From Verrucomicrobiia bacterium (GTDB lineage: Bacteria > Verrucomicrobiota > Verrucomicrobiia > JADLBR01 > JAIBCM01): a DNA stretch of 64,000 nucleotides. Location of the stretch: contig JAIBCM010000001.1 in NCBI GenBank assembly GCA_019694135.1, positions 372,001 to 436,000 on the forward strand. Direction: 5' to 3'. The notes beneath the pieces were generated by a model, which saw nothing but the letters and a program-made list of their open reading frames with translations, ran no database searches and was not told the origin of the DNA. Positions 1-7,479 of the stretch are shown in pieces (the stretch's first letter is position 1; the number at the start of each line of letters is the position of its first letter). A program made the translations under genes and the position numbers.

Positions 1-203
1 AACACACTTCGAAACCCGCTAAACAATGCCAAAACCGCATCCTGCCCCATCTGTTCACTCACTCGCAGATTCAGCGAAGGCGTCAACTCATGCGCCACTT
101 TTTTTTCTAAAAACAATTTTCCGACACCCCATGAAATCCACAGCAAAATAGCAACCAACCAATAGCTTTTTTTATAAAAAATATTGTGCGAGATCTCCTT
201 CAT
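1..203 (-). CDS. Partial membrane-anchored protein, N-terminal part only
   Basis: Unrecognised protein whose 5' part lies in the window; the rest runs off the left edge. The ATG at 203 is one base past the stop codon of the ABC permease gene, so it is probably co-transcribed and translationally coupled with the transporter. The visible 67 residues start MKEISHNIFYKKSYW, followed by one hydrophobic segment (LVAILLWISWGVG) and then a polar region with KKVAHELTPSLNLRVSEQ. This is the layout of a single N-terminal membrane anchor followed by an extracytoplasmic domain. Its position suggests an accessory role to the exporter, but no function can be assigned from the fragment. Confidence 0.6.
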   Translation of the reverse strand, partial: MKEISHNIFYKKSYWLVAILLWISWGVGKLFLEKKVAHELTPSLNLRVSEQMGQDAVLALFSGFRSV

Positions 204-204
204 C

Positions 205-1080
205 TCACCATTCCCGTTGAGAAAAAATCAAACAAGCCGCTCCCACAGCCACACCAACATAAAGAACAACATAACTCAAAATATAAAACAAATCCAAACC
301 ACTCGGCACCGTGCCCACCACAATATTATCTACACCACTCAACATCTGAAAATCAGGAAAAAACACACTCACAACAACAAGAATTCCTTTTGTGATTGCG
401 CTTAGCCCAACTGACCCATGCCACCACATCTCTCGAGCCGTCGACTGCAAATGACCAATCACATAAACCATCATCGTCATCACCACCGTAAACAACATCG
501 AAGTGGAAAACGTCGAAATCAACAACGCTACCGCTGCAACCAACAACCAACGCCCATAAATCATCCCAAACGCCACGAACAAATAAGGATCGCGCACTTC
601 TGCTTGAATTTTCTGCAAAGTCTCGCGCGCCTCCGCTTTTTCCTCCAACGAAACCGTCTCTTGCATTTGTTGCAAAATTTGCTGTTCCAAATTCTTTTCC
701 TGCAATTTCAAAACCGCGCCAAACACCAAAGCCATCACCACCAACGCCAACAACAACGTCAACGCCATGCCCAAAAATTTCCCCGCCAAAAATTCCCATC
801 GCCGAACCGGTTTAGAAAGAATGGTAAACAACGTGCGATTTTCAACCTCCTGCGGCAACAATTGCGCCATTGACACCACAGCCATCAACACGCCAATGAG
901 CGTCATCGCGCCAAAAGAAAAATCTTTCACAAACTTAAGCTGCTCATCGAAACTTAACTGACTAAAAAAATTAGCCGTCCCAATAATGGCCAACGCAAAC
1001 AACAACAAAACATTTAGCACACGATGTCGAAGCGCCTCCCAAAGCGTCACTTTTGCCAGCAACCAAACACGTGTGATCAC
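205..1080 (-). CDS. ABC-2 type transporter permease
   Basis: Integral membrane subunit of an ABC exporter, 291 aa. It has an N-terminal membrane segment (LNVLLLFALAIIGTANFF) and about five further hydrophobic segments. The motif NRTLFTILSKPVRRWEFLAGK is typical of ABC-2 permeases related to the NosY/GldF group. A charged extracytoplasmic loop (about residues 125-165, with LEEKAEARETLQKIQ) separates TM segments. The GTG start overlaps the stop of the ATP-binding gene (GTGA), so the two subunits are translationally coupled. The substrate cannot be told from sequence. Confidence 0.88.
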   Translation of the reverse strand: MITRVWLLAKVTLWEALRHRVLNVLLLFALAIIGTANFFSQLSFDEQLKFVKDFSFGAMTLIGVLMAVVSMAQLLPQEVENRTLFTILSKPVRRWEFLAGKFLGMALTLLLALVVMALVFGAVLKLQEKNLEQQILQQMQETVSLEEKAEARETLQKIQAEVRDPYLFVAFGMIYGRWLLVAAVALLISTFSTSMLFTVVMTMMVYVIGHLQSTAREMWWHGSVGLSAITKGILVVVSVFFPDFQMLSGVDNIVVGTVPSGLDLFYILSYVVLYVGVAVGAACLIFSQREW

Positions 1081-1922
1081 TTTGACACCCTCTCCACAAA
1101 TAAACTTTCCAAATCGCGCTTCACACTTTTGGCTTCAACCCATTCTACATGCAACTGTTCCAGCGCGCGACGCACTTCTGACTCTCGTTCCTTTTGAAAA
1201 TGTTTAACAACCAATTGCGTCTCATCCTTGATCGCCAACAAATCTTTTAAATCACCTTCCAAAACCTTTTGACCCTCATGCAAAATCGCCACTCGATCAC
1301 AAACCTCCTCCACTTGATCCAACCAATGTGACGATAACACAACCGTTTTGCCCGCTTGTTTTAATCTTAAAATCAAATCCTTGATATCACGCGACCCCAA
1401 TGGATCCACTCCAGCCGTCGGCTCATCCAACAACACCAACTCCGGATCATGCACCAAAGCTTGAGCTAAACCAATGCGCTGCAACATGCCTTTAGAATAA
1501 GTATTCAGCGCACGCCTGGCCCCCTTCTCCAACCCCACTAAAACAAGCAACTCATCCACCCTTCGCGACAATTTCGTTTTGGGAACCCCACACAATCGTC
1601 CACAAAAATAAAGCAACTCTTCACCTGTTAAAAAACGATAAAAATAAGGACTTTCCGGCAAAAATCCAATGCGTTGACGCGTAGCAAGACGCCGAATCGA
1701 ACTTCCCAACACTTGAACCTGACCTGAAGTCGCCTCAACCAACCCCAAAATAATTTTTAACGTCGTGCTTTTTCCCGAACCATTTGGCCCTAACAACCCA
1801 AACACCTCACCCGCCTTCACCTCCAAATTCAAATCGCGTAACGCCTCCACCTTTGCCCCACGCCAACTCGTAGTGTAACGCTTACTCACATTAACCATTT
1901 GAATGGAAACCATCCCCTTCAT
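1077..1922 (-). CDS. ABC transporter ATP-binding protein
   Basis: ATPase subunit paired with the adjacent permease. Walker A (GPNGSGKST), the Q-loop region, the ABC signature (YSKGMLQRIGLAQ), Walker B (LVLLDEPTAG) and the H-loop (SSHWLDQ) are all present in order, and a roughly 70-residue C-terminal extension follows, as in drug/NosF-type exporters. The reading frame is open upstream to 1976, but the first 18 residues (MEANRLIAFW...) do not resemble the family. I place the start at the internal ATG at 1922 or 1913 (MKGMVSIQMVNVSKRY), which gives a normal N-terminus. The gene is divergent from the repeat-rich leader of the first accessory locus. Confidence 0.88.
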   Translation of the reverse strand: MKGMVSIQMVNVSKRYTTSWRGAKVEALRDLNLEVKAGEVFGLLGPNGSGKSTTLKIILGLVEATSGQVQVLGSSIRRLATRQRIGFLPESPYFYRFLTGEELLYFCGRLCGVPKTKLSRRVDELLVLVGLEKGARRALNTYSKGMLQRIGLAQALVHDPELVLLDEPTAGVDPLGSRDIKDLILRLKQAGKTVVLSSHWLDQVEEVCDRVAILHEGQKVLEGDLKDLLAIKDETQLVVKHFQKERESEVRRALEQLHVEWVEAKSVKRDLESLFVERVSK

Positions 1923-1976
1923 CCTGACAAAAAAATTAACCTTTAGCCAGAAAGCAATCAAGCGGTTAGCCTCCAT

Positions 1977-2326
1977 TTCCTGTTATCCTCTGGCTAGCTC
2001 TACAACTGTCCGAAGTTCTTTAATTATCTTTTATATAGCTAAGAAAAAACCTCTTGCCATTCCCGACTCGATCGGGAATCCATTCTTTATTCCCCTGGAT
2101 CCCCAGGTCAAGCCCGAGGATGACAGGAGACCGAATCGAGGGGAATGAAAGGCTTGATAATTGTTTTTAAGCTTTTCCTTAACTCCTTAACTCTCTGTGT
2201 CATACGTTTCAAAGAGCAACTATTAGAAAATCTAATACATTGTATAAGAATTACTTATAGTTAATTTTTATACTTTTTCTTCTTGCCAATTTTCTTTGTG
2301 CGCTTCACTTTCAACTCAGGAAAAAC
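1977..2326. repeat. Leader repeat copy 1 (palindromic element plus promoter-like stretch)
   Basis: Gene-free 350 bp. From about 1980 it matches 56901-57237 over nearly its whole length, with scattered substitutions. The core is a palindromic element: GTCATTCCCGACTCGATCGG near 2060, and its approximate inverted partner, CAAGCCCGAGGATGACAGG, near 2120. It is followed by a conserved AT-rich stretch (around 2222-2275) containing AGAAAATCTAATACATTGTA and CTTATAGTTAATTTTTAT. The repeat continues into the start codon and first codons of the next gene, so the duplication carried promoter, leader and gene head together. Confidence 0.85.
2222..2275 (+). promoter_or_regulatory. Putative promoter, conserved in both accessory loci
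   Basis: AT-rich block with TTGTAT and, further on, TTATAGTTAAT, plus a short dyad (TTAGAAAATCTAA). It is about 50-100 bp before the first gene of the locus. The corresponding block at 57136-57190 is almost unchanged, although the sequence on both sides has drifted. That conservation is the main reason to call it regulatory. No exact -35/-10 pair or bound factor can be assigned by eye. Confidence 0.35.
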
Positions 2327-2530
2327 ATGAAAAAACAAATCATTCTTTTTTGTGGTTTTATTTTTTCAATGAGAAATTTTCATGCTGCTGATATGACAAT
2401 TAACGGCAATTTGGATGGAAAGGGAACAGCTATTATTAACCGCAGAGAACGCAGAGTTTGGCAGACCTTCCTGCAATCGCTACGCTCAAGCGTTGCAGGC
2501 GGGGAGAAAACAAAGAAGGAAAAAGTTTAA
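2327..2530 (+). pseudogene. Remnant of the repeat-adhesin gene (head only)
   Basis: Open frame of 67 codons. The first ~33 codons (MKKQIILFCGFIFS..., then MTINGNLDGKG) are homologous to the start of the gene at 57238 (MKKQIILFCSFIFS..., DLTVTGNLDVQG), including the signal peptide. After about 2430 homology stops abruptly and the frame reads into a dispersed palindromic repeat (residues NRRERRVWQTF...), ending at a TAA inside it. The YadA-head-like part of the paralogue is missing. I read this as a gene deleted down to its signal peptide, with a repeat at the deletion joint. It may still be translated but is unlikely to be functional. Confidence 0.65.
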
Positions 2531-2597
2531 GGTTTTTAAGTAAATGAAGTCTCAAGTTTTAAAGATTTTCTCCGCGCTCTCTGCGACCTCCGCGGTG
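2437..2597. repeat. Dispersed palindromic repeat (AACCGCAGAGAACGCAGAG type)
   Basis: An imperfect inverted repeat. The left arm, AACCGCAGAGAACGCAGAG, is at 2438-2456. The right arm, CTCTCTGCGACCTCCGCGGT, is at 2577-2596, and its reverse complement is nearly the left arm. Between the arms is a second small hairpin (TCCTGCAATCGC ... AGCGTTGCAGGC). It looks like a non-autonomous REP/MITE-type element. The right arm lies inside the coding sequence starting at 2544 and supplies part of that signal peptide. Confidence 0.6.
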
Positions 2598-5177
2598 CAA
2601 TGGTGTTTGGTTTTTTTGTTTGTCAGTTTGGTTAGTGCCGCTGCGGTTCCCCAATGGTGGATTACGCGCGGGGTGATTGATACCAATTTGGCTGCTGACA
2701 ATTATGGACCGGTGAATGTGGGACAGCTCAAGCATGTGGCTTTTCAAGCGGCTTTGGAGTTGGAGGAGAAGCTCCCTAATGGCGCGGGGGATTGTTTGGA
2801 TTTGGTGGAGAGTTTTTCTTTGACCAATGGCAATTATGCGCCGGTGAATCAGGGTCAGTTAAAATATGTTGCTCAGTTTTTTTATGATCGGTTGATCCAG
2901 GAAGGGTATACCAATAGTTATCCTTGGACGACTAATAAGGATGATGATGCGAATTTTGCTTTGGTGAATCAGGGTCAGTTGAAGTTTGTTTTCAGTTTTG
3001 ACCTGGATAAGTGGAAGCCTAAGCCTCCGAATTGGGTGGATGAGGATAATGATGGGTTGGATGATGGTGTGGAGGTGGTGTTGTGGGGTGATTTGGAGCA
3101 GCAAGGGGCGGATGATGATGCCGATGGGGATGGGGTGTCTAATGGTCAGGAGGCTCAGGATGGGACGGATCCTTTGGATCCCAATCCGCCGCCTAATCCC
3201 GATGATGTCCCGAGTTATGCGGTGGTTGATTTTGGGTTGGAAGGAATGGGATTGAAGGTTAATGAGGTGGGTGATTTGGTGGGGAGGCAAGGGGCTAGTT
3301 ATTTTACTCTTCATAAAGGGCAAGTCGATTATTGGCCAGGTAATAGGGTTTATGATTTGAATGGAGGAGGCGATATTTTGCTTTCGCCAATGGATAATGG
3401 TGAGGGCGATTCTACGATTGTGAATTTGGAGAGTGGTGAGCAGATTGAGCTTGGGGAATGGGGTTCGCCCAAAGCTCCTGATGGGCTTTTGAAGATGAAA
3501 AATCTGTTGGATTATTCTTATGAGAGTTTGGTTTACAAACGGGCTTATGCTTTGAATGATTCGCGTCAGACGCTAGGTTTTGCGATAGCTCAGTGGCAGT
3601 ATACTTATTGGTATTATGATGTGTATAATGAATATCAGGAGGCCACAACTTATTATTATGATGCTGTGCCCATGCTTTGGTCACCGAGTGTGGGGCAAAG
3701 GGTTAATTTCGACCCCAGTTATGGTTATTGGACTGATGGTGATGAGGCTTTTAGTGTCAATGCTCAAGGCGCTTTTGTGGCCGGTTGGTATGATACGGTG
3801 CAGGGCAATCAGACAGTGGAGAATTGTCATTTTTGGGCGGGCTTGGGCGCTTCGGCTCAAGTAATTAATTTGGATGCGGGCTTTGCTTTAAACGCTCAAG
3901 GTCAGGTAGCCGGAGAAAAATCCGGTTATGCTCGGTTGATCAATGGAGGCGTGAATTTTGCTTTGGGTGCGGGCTACGCCACCAGTGTTAATGATAAAGA
4001 GGAAACGCTCATTAATGATTCTCAAGGCAATGCCTTTATGTTTCGCAAAAATCCTGAATCGCAAGTTTATGAAAAGTTTCCCGTGACTCAAACTCTTCCC
4101 GAAGATAGTGGTTGGCAGATTGCCTTGGCCAACGATATCAATAATGACGGCGCTATTGCGGGTCAAGCTATCATGGATGGCGCACCAAAAGCCGTCGTGA
4201 TGCTGCCGGTGGAATTAAAACAACTCAATCGCCCCACTTCCCAAGACACAACAGATATGGGAGAAAGTGAAGAAAAAATCATTAAAGCCCAAGGGCCGGA
4301 TAACGTGGCTTACATCACTGGCAAACCGCAAATGCCAAAGTTAGAAGCGCGCATTGGCAAAGGTTCTTTTCCGGGTATGATGGTGGAATGGCGCATGGAA
4401 ATTAAGACGGAACGCCCCGAACGCAATACCAAAGATGATATGAATATTCCTGAAGACGGAACCATCGAAATTCCTATGAGCGAGCCTTGGAAGATTTATG
4501 ATTCTTTTACGGGTAAGACTGAATTCGTCGGCGGTAAGTGCACGCTTTATTATCACATCAAAGACGCTCAAAATAAATATCTCGGCCCAGAACAAAAATT
4601 TGAATTCAAAATCAGAGGCAAGAATCCCAAGGATGATGAGGCGAAAAATTATATAGAAAATCACCAAGGACAATTTTGGTATGCGTGGGCAATAGCAAAA
4701 CATGAAAGCCGCCAGGGAAACCAAATTTATAATCAGTTTAATAATGCTAGTGACCCTCCGAAAGAACAACCAAATTTTGGACCTCCTAATGGATGGGGAA
4801 TTTTTCAACGTGATGACACTGATGGAGGAATATACGTAGACACAAAACAAGTTTATAGTTGGAAGGAAAACAATACCGTAGCAATAGAAGAGCTAGATCA
4901 GAAAAAAGATTATGGGGATAGCTATATTGATGGATTAAAAAATAACCCAGCTTGGGAAGAGCCTCAAATTTTCTCTGTTGAAGGGATCGGGGTTTCAGGA
5001 CGACATGCTTTAGCGATTACTCTTTACAATGGCGGTGGTGGCAAGTCACGAGCACAAATCTTACCATTTTATCCTAATAATCTACCTGGACAACGTTGGG
5101 GGTTTTCACCGCCAAATGCTCCGAATTCGAACGAACCCTATATCAATAAAGTTATGAAAGAATACAAGGGAAATTAA
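2544..5177 (+). CDS. Secreted modular protein with C-terminal SLT/lysozyme-like domain (putative effector 1)
   Basis: 877 aa. The signal peptide is about residues 1-32 (cut after VSA). Three GQLK repeats follow at about 53-66, 97-110 and 137-150 (NYGPVNVGQLK, NYAPVNQGQLK, NFALVNQGQLK). An Asp-rich Ca-binding segment of thrombospondin type-3 style (DEDNDGLDDG, DDADGDGVSNGQE) spans about 166-212. HAF-like beta repeats (about 225-550) end at MLPVEL, and an Ig-like linker ends at FKIRGKNPKD (about 691). The C-terminal ~185 residues carry the ordered SLT motifs: catalytic-type Glu721 in AKHES, GWGIFQ (750-755) and LYNGGG (827-832). The likely role is cleavage of peptidoglycan by a secreted protein. 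It is nearly identical to the protein at 58349 only in the N-terminal cassette. The next gene starts 1 nt after its stop. The fold assignment is by motif, and target and export route are inferred. Confidence 0.75.
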   Translation: MKSQVLKIFSALSATSAVQWCLVFLFVSLVSAAAVPQWWITRGVIDTNLAADNYGPVNVGQLKHVAFQAALELEEKLPNGAGDCLDLVESFSLTNGNYAPVNQGQLKYVAQFFYDRLIQEGYTNSYPWTTNKDDDANFALVNQGQLKFVFSFDLDKWKPKPPNWVDEDNDGLDDGVEVVLWGDLEQQGADDDADGDGVSNGQEAQDGTDPLDPNPPPNPDDVPSYAVVDFGLEGMGLKVNEVGDLVGRQGASYFTLHKGQVDYWPGNRVYDLNGGGDILLSPMDNGEGDSTIVNLESGEQIELGEWGSPKAPDGLLKMKNLLDYSYESLVYKRAYALNDSRQTLGFAIAQWQYTYWYYDVYNEYQEATTYYYDAVPMLWSPSVGQRVNFDPSYGYWTDGDEAFSVNAQGAFVAGWYDTVQGNQTVENCHFWAGLGASAQVINLDAGFALNAQGQVAGEKSGYARLINGGVNFALGAGYATSVNDKEETLINDSQGNAFMFRKNPESQVYEKFPVTQTLPEDSGWQIALANDINNDGAIAGQAIMDGAPKAVVMLPVELKQLNRPTSQDTTDMGESEEKIIKAQGPDNVAYITGKPQMPKLEARIGKGSFPGMMVEWRMEIKTERPERNTKDDMNIPEDGTIEIPMSEPWKIYDSFTGKTEFVGGKCTLYYHIKDAQNKYLGPEQKFEFKIRGKNPKDDEAKNYIENHQGQFWYAWAIAKHESRQGNQIYNQFNNASDPPKEQPNFGPPNGWGIFQRDDTDGGIYVDTKQVYSWKENNTVAIEELDQKKDYGDSYIDGLKNNPAWEEPQIFSVEGIGVSGRHALAITLYNGGGGKSRAQILPFYPNNLPGQRWGFSPPNAPNSNEPYINKVMKEYKGN

Positions 5178-5178
5178 T

Positions 5179-5835
5179 ATGAATAAAAATAATTATTTAA
5201 AATTTATTGTTTTGATAAATTTTTTTCTTTTCAACTTAGTTTTTGTAAAAGCTGAAATCGTTAAAAACGCTTTAAAAAATTATGTAGAAACGAAAGATTC
5301 AGAACGTGATGATATGATTAAAATTGTAATTGAAGCAGATGAAAATAGACAACTCAATCAACCTATCAGATTTGGAATAAAAGAGTTAGCAACAGATATC
5401 AATGGTGACGGAAAAGATGAGCTGCTTTTTACTGCAAATGGTCATGGTGGAAAAGCCTACGGAAATTATTGGACAATTTATATTCCCGTAGCTGGCGGCT
5501 ATAAGCGAATCAAAGGGGATGATGAAAATAATTACATCACTTTTCATTCAAAGGCCTTCTATGTGGGCTATGTGGATCAGTTAAAAGAACATGGACTTGT
5601 GACTTATTTCCGAGCAGGAAATCGTGAAGGCGTTTTGCAGTGTTATCAACTTAAGAAGGATAAAATTATTAGCAAAGAGATTGCTGCTATTAACGCTAAT
5701 TTGGAAAGAGATAGAGCTCTTTATGAAAAATATTTTGGCAATGCTACAAATGTGAATAGAGCTGATTTAAAAATCAAAACTTACTCACAAAATGATTTAA
5801 AAAGAATGGGTTTTTCACCATCTTGGGAAAGATGA
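5179..5835 (+). CDS. Small exported protein with DxDxDG motif, candidate immunity protein 1
   Basis: 218 aa, with an N-terminal signal peptide (FIVLINFFLFNLVFVKA). The visible motif DINGDGKDELLFTANG is a VCBS/FG-GAP-style Ca-binding loop followed by a beta strand, and the rest is mostly beta-rich. It is a diverged paralogue of the protein at 6504: both have signal peptide, then D(I/L)N-DGK-E, then (A/G)FY(V/L)G and a conserved distance to the C-terminus. The ATG is one base past the stop of the SLT effector, so the two are translationally coupled. Export to the compartment where an SLT enzyme would act, and repeated pairing with an SLT domain, suggest an inhibitor or immunity role. This is inference; no known lysozyme-inhibitor family was recognised. 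Confidence 0.6.
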   Translation: MNKNNYLKFIVLINFFLFNLVFVKAEIVKNALKNYVETKDSERDDMIKIVIEADENRQLNQPIRFGIKELATDINGDGKDELLFTANGHGGKAYGNYWTIYIPVAGGYKRIKGDDENNYITFHSKAFYVGYVDQLKEHGLVTYFRAGNREGVLQCYQLKKDKIISKEIAAINANLERDRALYEKYFGNATNVNRADLKIKTYSQNDLKRMGFSPSWER

Positions 5836-5836
5836 T

Positions 5837-6500
5837 TTGAAAACAATTCTTAATTGCAATTTCCAATTTAAAATCCGCGGCAAGAATCCCAAGGATGCAG
5901 AGGCGAAGGGGCATATTGTGTCAAAACAAGGAATTCATAAATACGCTTGGGCTATAGCGCAACACGAGAGCCATGGGACGACTAGCGATCATGTTTATAA
6001 TCAGTTTAACGCTAATGATCCACCTAAAGAGCAACCAAATCTTGGCCCACCAGATGGTTGGGGAATCTTTCAAATTGATCGCTCAAGTGAAGATGGATTC
6101 ACAACAACAAAAGAAACATATAACTGGAAAGAAAATACTTATGCCGCCATTGAAAAATTAGATGAAAAAAAAAGATAATGCTGAAAGATTCATTAAATGG
6201 ATTCGTAATTTGTGGAAAGACGATCCTAAATGGGAGGAACCACCCGAAAAGTGGAAAATTAGCTTGAGTGATTTTACTCTTATAGAACTTGGAACGATTG
6301 TTCTTTATAATGGTGCCCAAGGAATACCTCCATGCCCAAGTAAAGATGATTATGGAGTAATTAAAAATATTCGTTCTCCTTGGCAATTTGACCCTTCAAA
6401 GCCTTCCGGCCAAAGATGGAAGTTTTATGACAACATCAATAAGTATACTGAAAAAGTTATCAAAGATGAATGGGAGCACGAACAACCAACAGTGGAGTAA
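5837..6500 (+). pseudogene. Headless second SLT tip, frameshifted
   Basis: Homologous to the last ~190 residues of the protein at 2544. Similarity starts exactly at the joint (F-x-FKIRGKNPKD) and includes the catalytic-type Glu in AQHES, YNQFN, GWGIFQ and VLYNGA. There is no signal peptide; the frame opens with a TTG at 5837, one base after the preceding stop. A run of nine A at 6165-6173 breaks the frame: frame 1 ends at 6178 and the downstream frame covers 6162-6500. With eight A the two parts join as LDEKKDNAERF, matching LDQKKDYGDSY of the intact copy. It resembles an orphan toxin-tip cassette. It could be a dead gene, a reservoir for recombination, or readable by slippage on the A run. 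Confidence 0.7.
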
Positions 6501-6503
6501 TTT

Positions 6504-7277
6504 ATGAAAAAATTTTATATTTTTACATTATGCATGATGATAAATCATCTATGTCAAGCTCTTGTAGTTGATCCAATAGTAGATTATTTAAATCAAGCTG
6601 AAAATAATGTTTGGGGAAGAGCAGATCGACACTATTATTCCAGTGATGTGTTATATCGTTACGATGTGGATTTAAATAAAGATGGAAAAAAAGAAGTTCT
6701 TATTTCCTCAACACTAGACCGAGATGGTAAACAAGGAAATGTATTTTATCTTTATAAGACAATTAATAGAGGTTATGAATTTGTTCGTCCGCTCGAACGT
6801 AAAGAAGGAAGTTCGGTATTTACCACATTACTCACATTAAATCCCAATGGCTTTTATCTGGGAAAAATTGATGAAATTGGACAATATGGCATTGTTAAAT
6901 TTGGTCCAGGTGGGGCTGGTGAAGGCACTTACCAAGCTTACGTTTTTAATGGAAAAGAATTGCATGAATTTTTGCTAGGAAGATTGGAGTACGATTATAA
7001 AGCAAAACAATGGGATGCAAAGGGATTAGAGCTTAGTGCTAAATATATGAAAACTTTATCTGACAGTGTTCGTGAATCTATTAATCGTTTTAGAAAAGAA
7101 CGTAGAATTGAACCTTATCCTTCAGATTTTGTAGGAGCTGCAACAATTATAAGTGCCGAAGAATTAGCTAAAAGATACGGCATAAGAATTGACCCACGAA
7201 CCTATCAGCAAGCATTTGAAGAAGAAATGGCGAAAGAGTCCAGAACAAATGCTGCGCCAATACCTAGCTCTAAATAA
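6504..7277 (+). CDS. Small exported protein, candidate immunity protein 2
   Basis: 257 aa, starting 3 nt after the headless SLT cassette. Signal peptide MKKFYIFTLCMMINHLCQA. The Ca-loop motif DVDLNKDGKKEVLISS is followed by LNPNGFYLGKIDEIGQYG, which aligns with FHSKAFYVGYVDQLKEHG of the protein at 5179. The two are paralogues, and each sits directly after an SLT domain. The C-terminal tail (about 40 residues, EELAKRYGIRIDP...) has no counterpart of equal length in the first copy. The frame is intact although the preceding SLT cassette is broken, as expected if an immunity gene is kept after loss of the toxin. No named family was recognised. Confidence 0.6.
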   Translation: MKKFYIFTLCMMINHLCQALVVDPIVDYLNQAENNVWGRADRHYYSSDVLYRYDVDLNKDGKKEVLISSTLDRDGKQGNVFYLYKTINRGYEFVRPLERKEGSSVFTTLLTLNPNGFYLGKIDEIGQYGIVKFGPGGAGEGTYQAYVFNGKELHEFLLGRLEYDYKAKQWDAKGLELSAKYMKTLSDSVRESINRFRKERRIEPYPSDFVGAATIISAEELAKRYGIRIDPRTYQQAFEEEMAKESRTNAAPIPSSK

Positions 7278-7479
7278 CAATAAATTTTAGATGGCTAAAA
7301 AATATTTAATTATAGTTACGAGGTCGACTCTCAACATACAACGCATAGAATTACTAAGGCAACTGATTCTTGGTAGTTTCAGACAAGCTGGAAGTTCACG
7401 GATGGGTAAGTCTGAATGCTAAAATTAGCTAGTTGCTAAACGTTGACCTCTGATAATTGCTTGCTGAAACTTGAGCGGA
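7278..7479. other. Intergenic region between convergent genes
   Basis: 202 bp between the end of the first accessory locus and sucB. Contains GAGGTCGACTCTC at about 7320, similar to the core of the direct repeats at 63149-63211, which also lie just after the second locus. No hairpin terminator or gene seen. Confidence 0.4.

Noticed and set aside
2327-2530. Independent small secreted protein
   Set aside because: The C-terminal half is translated palindromic repeat, and the N-terminal half is the head of the gene at 57238, so a truncated remnant is more likely.
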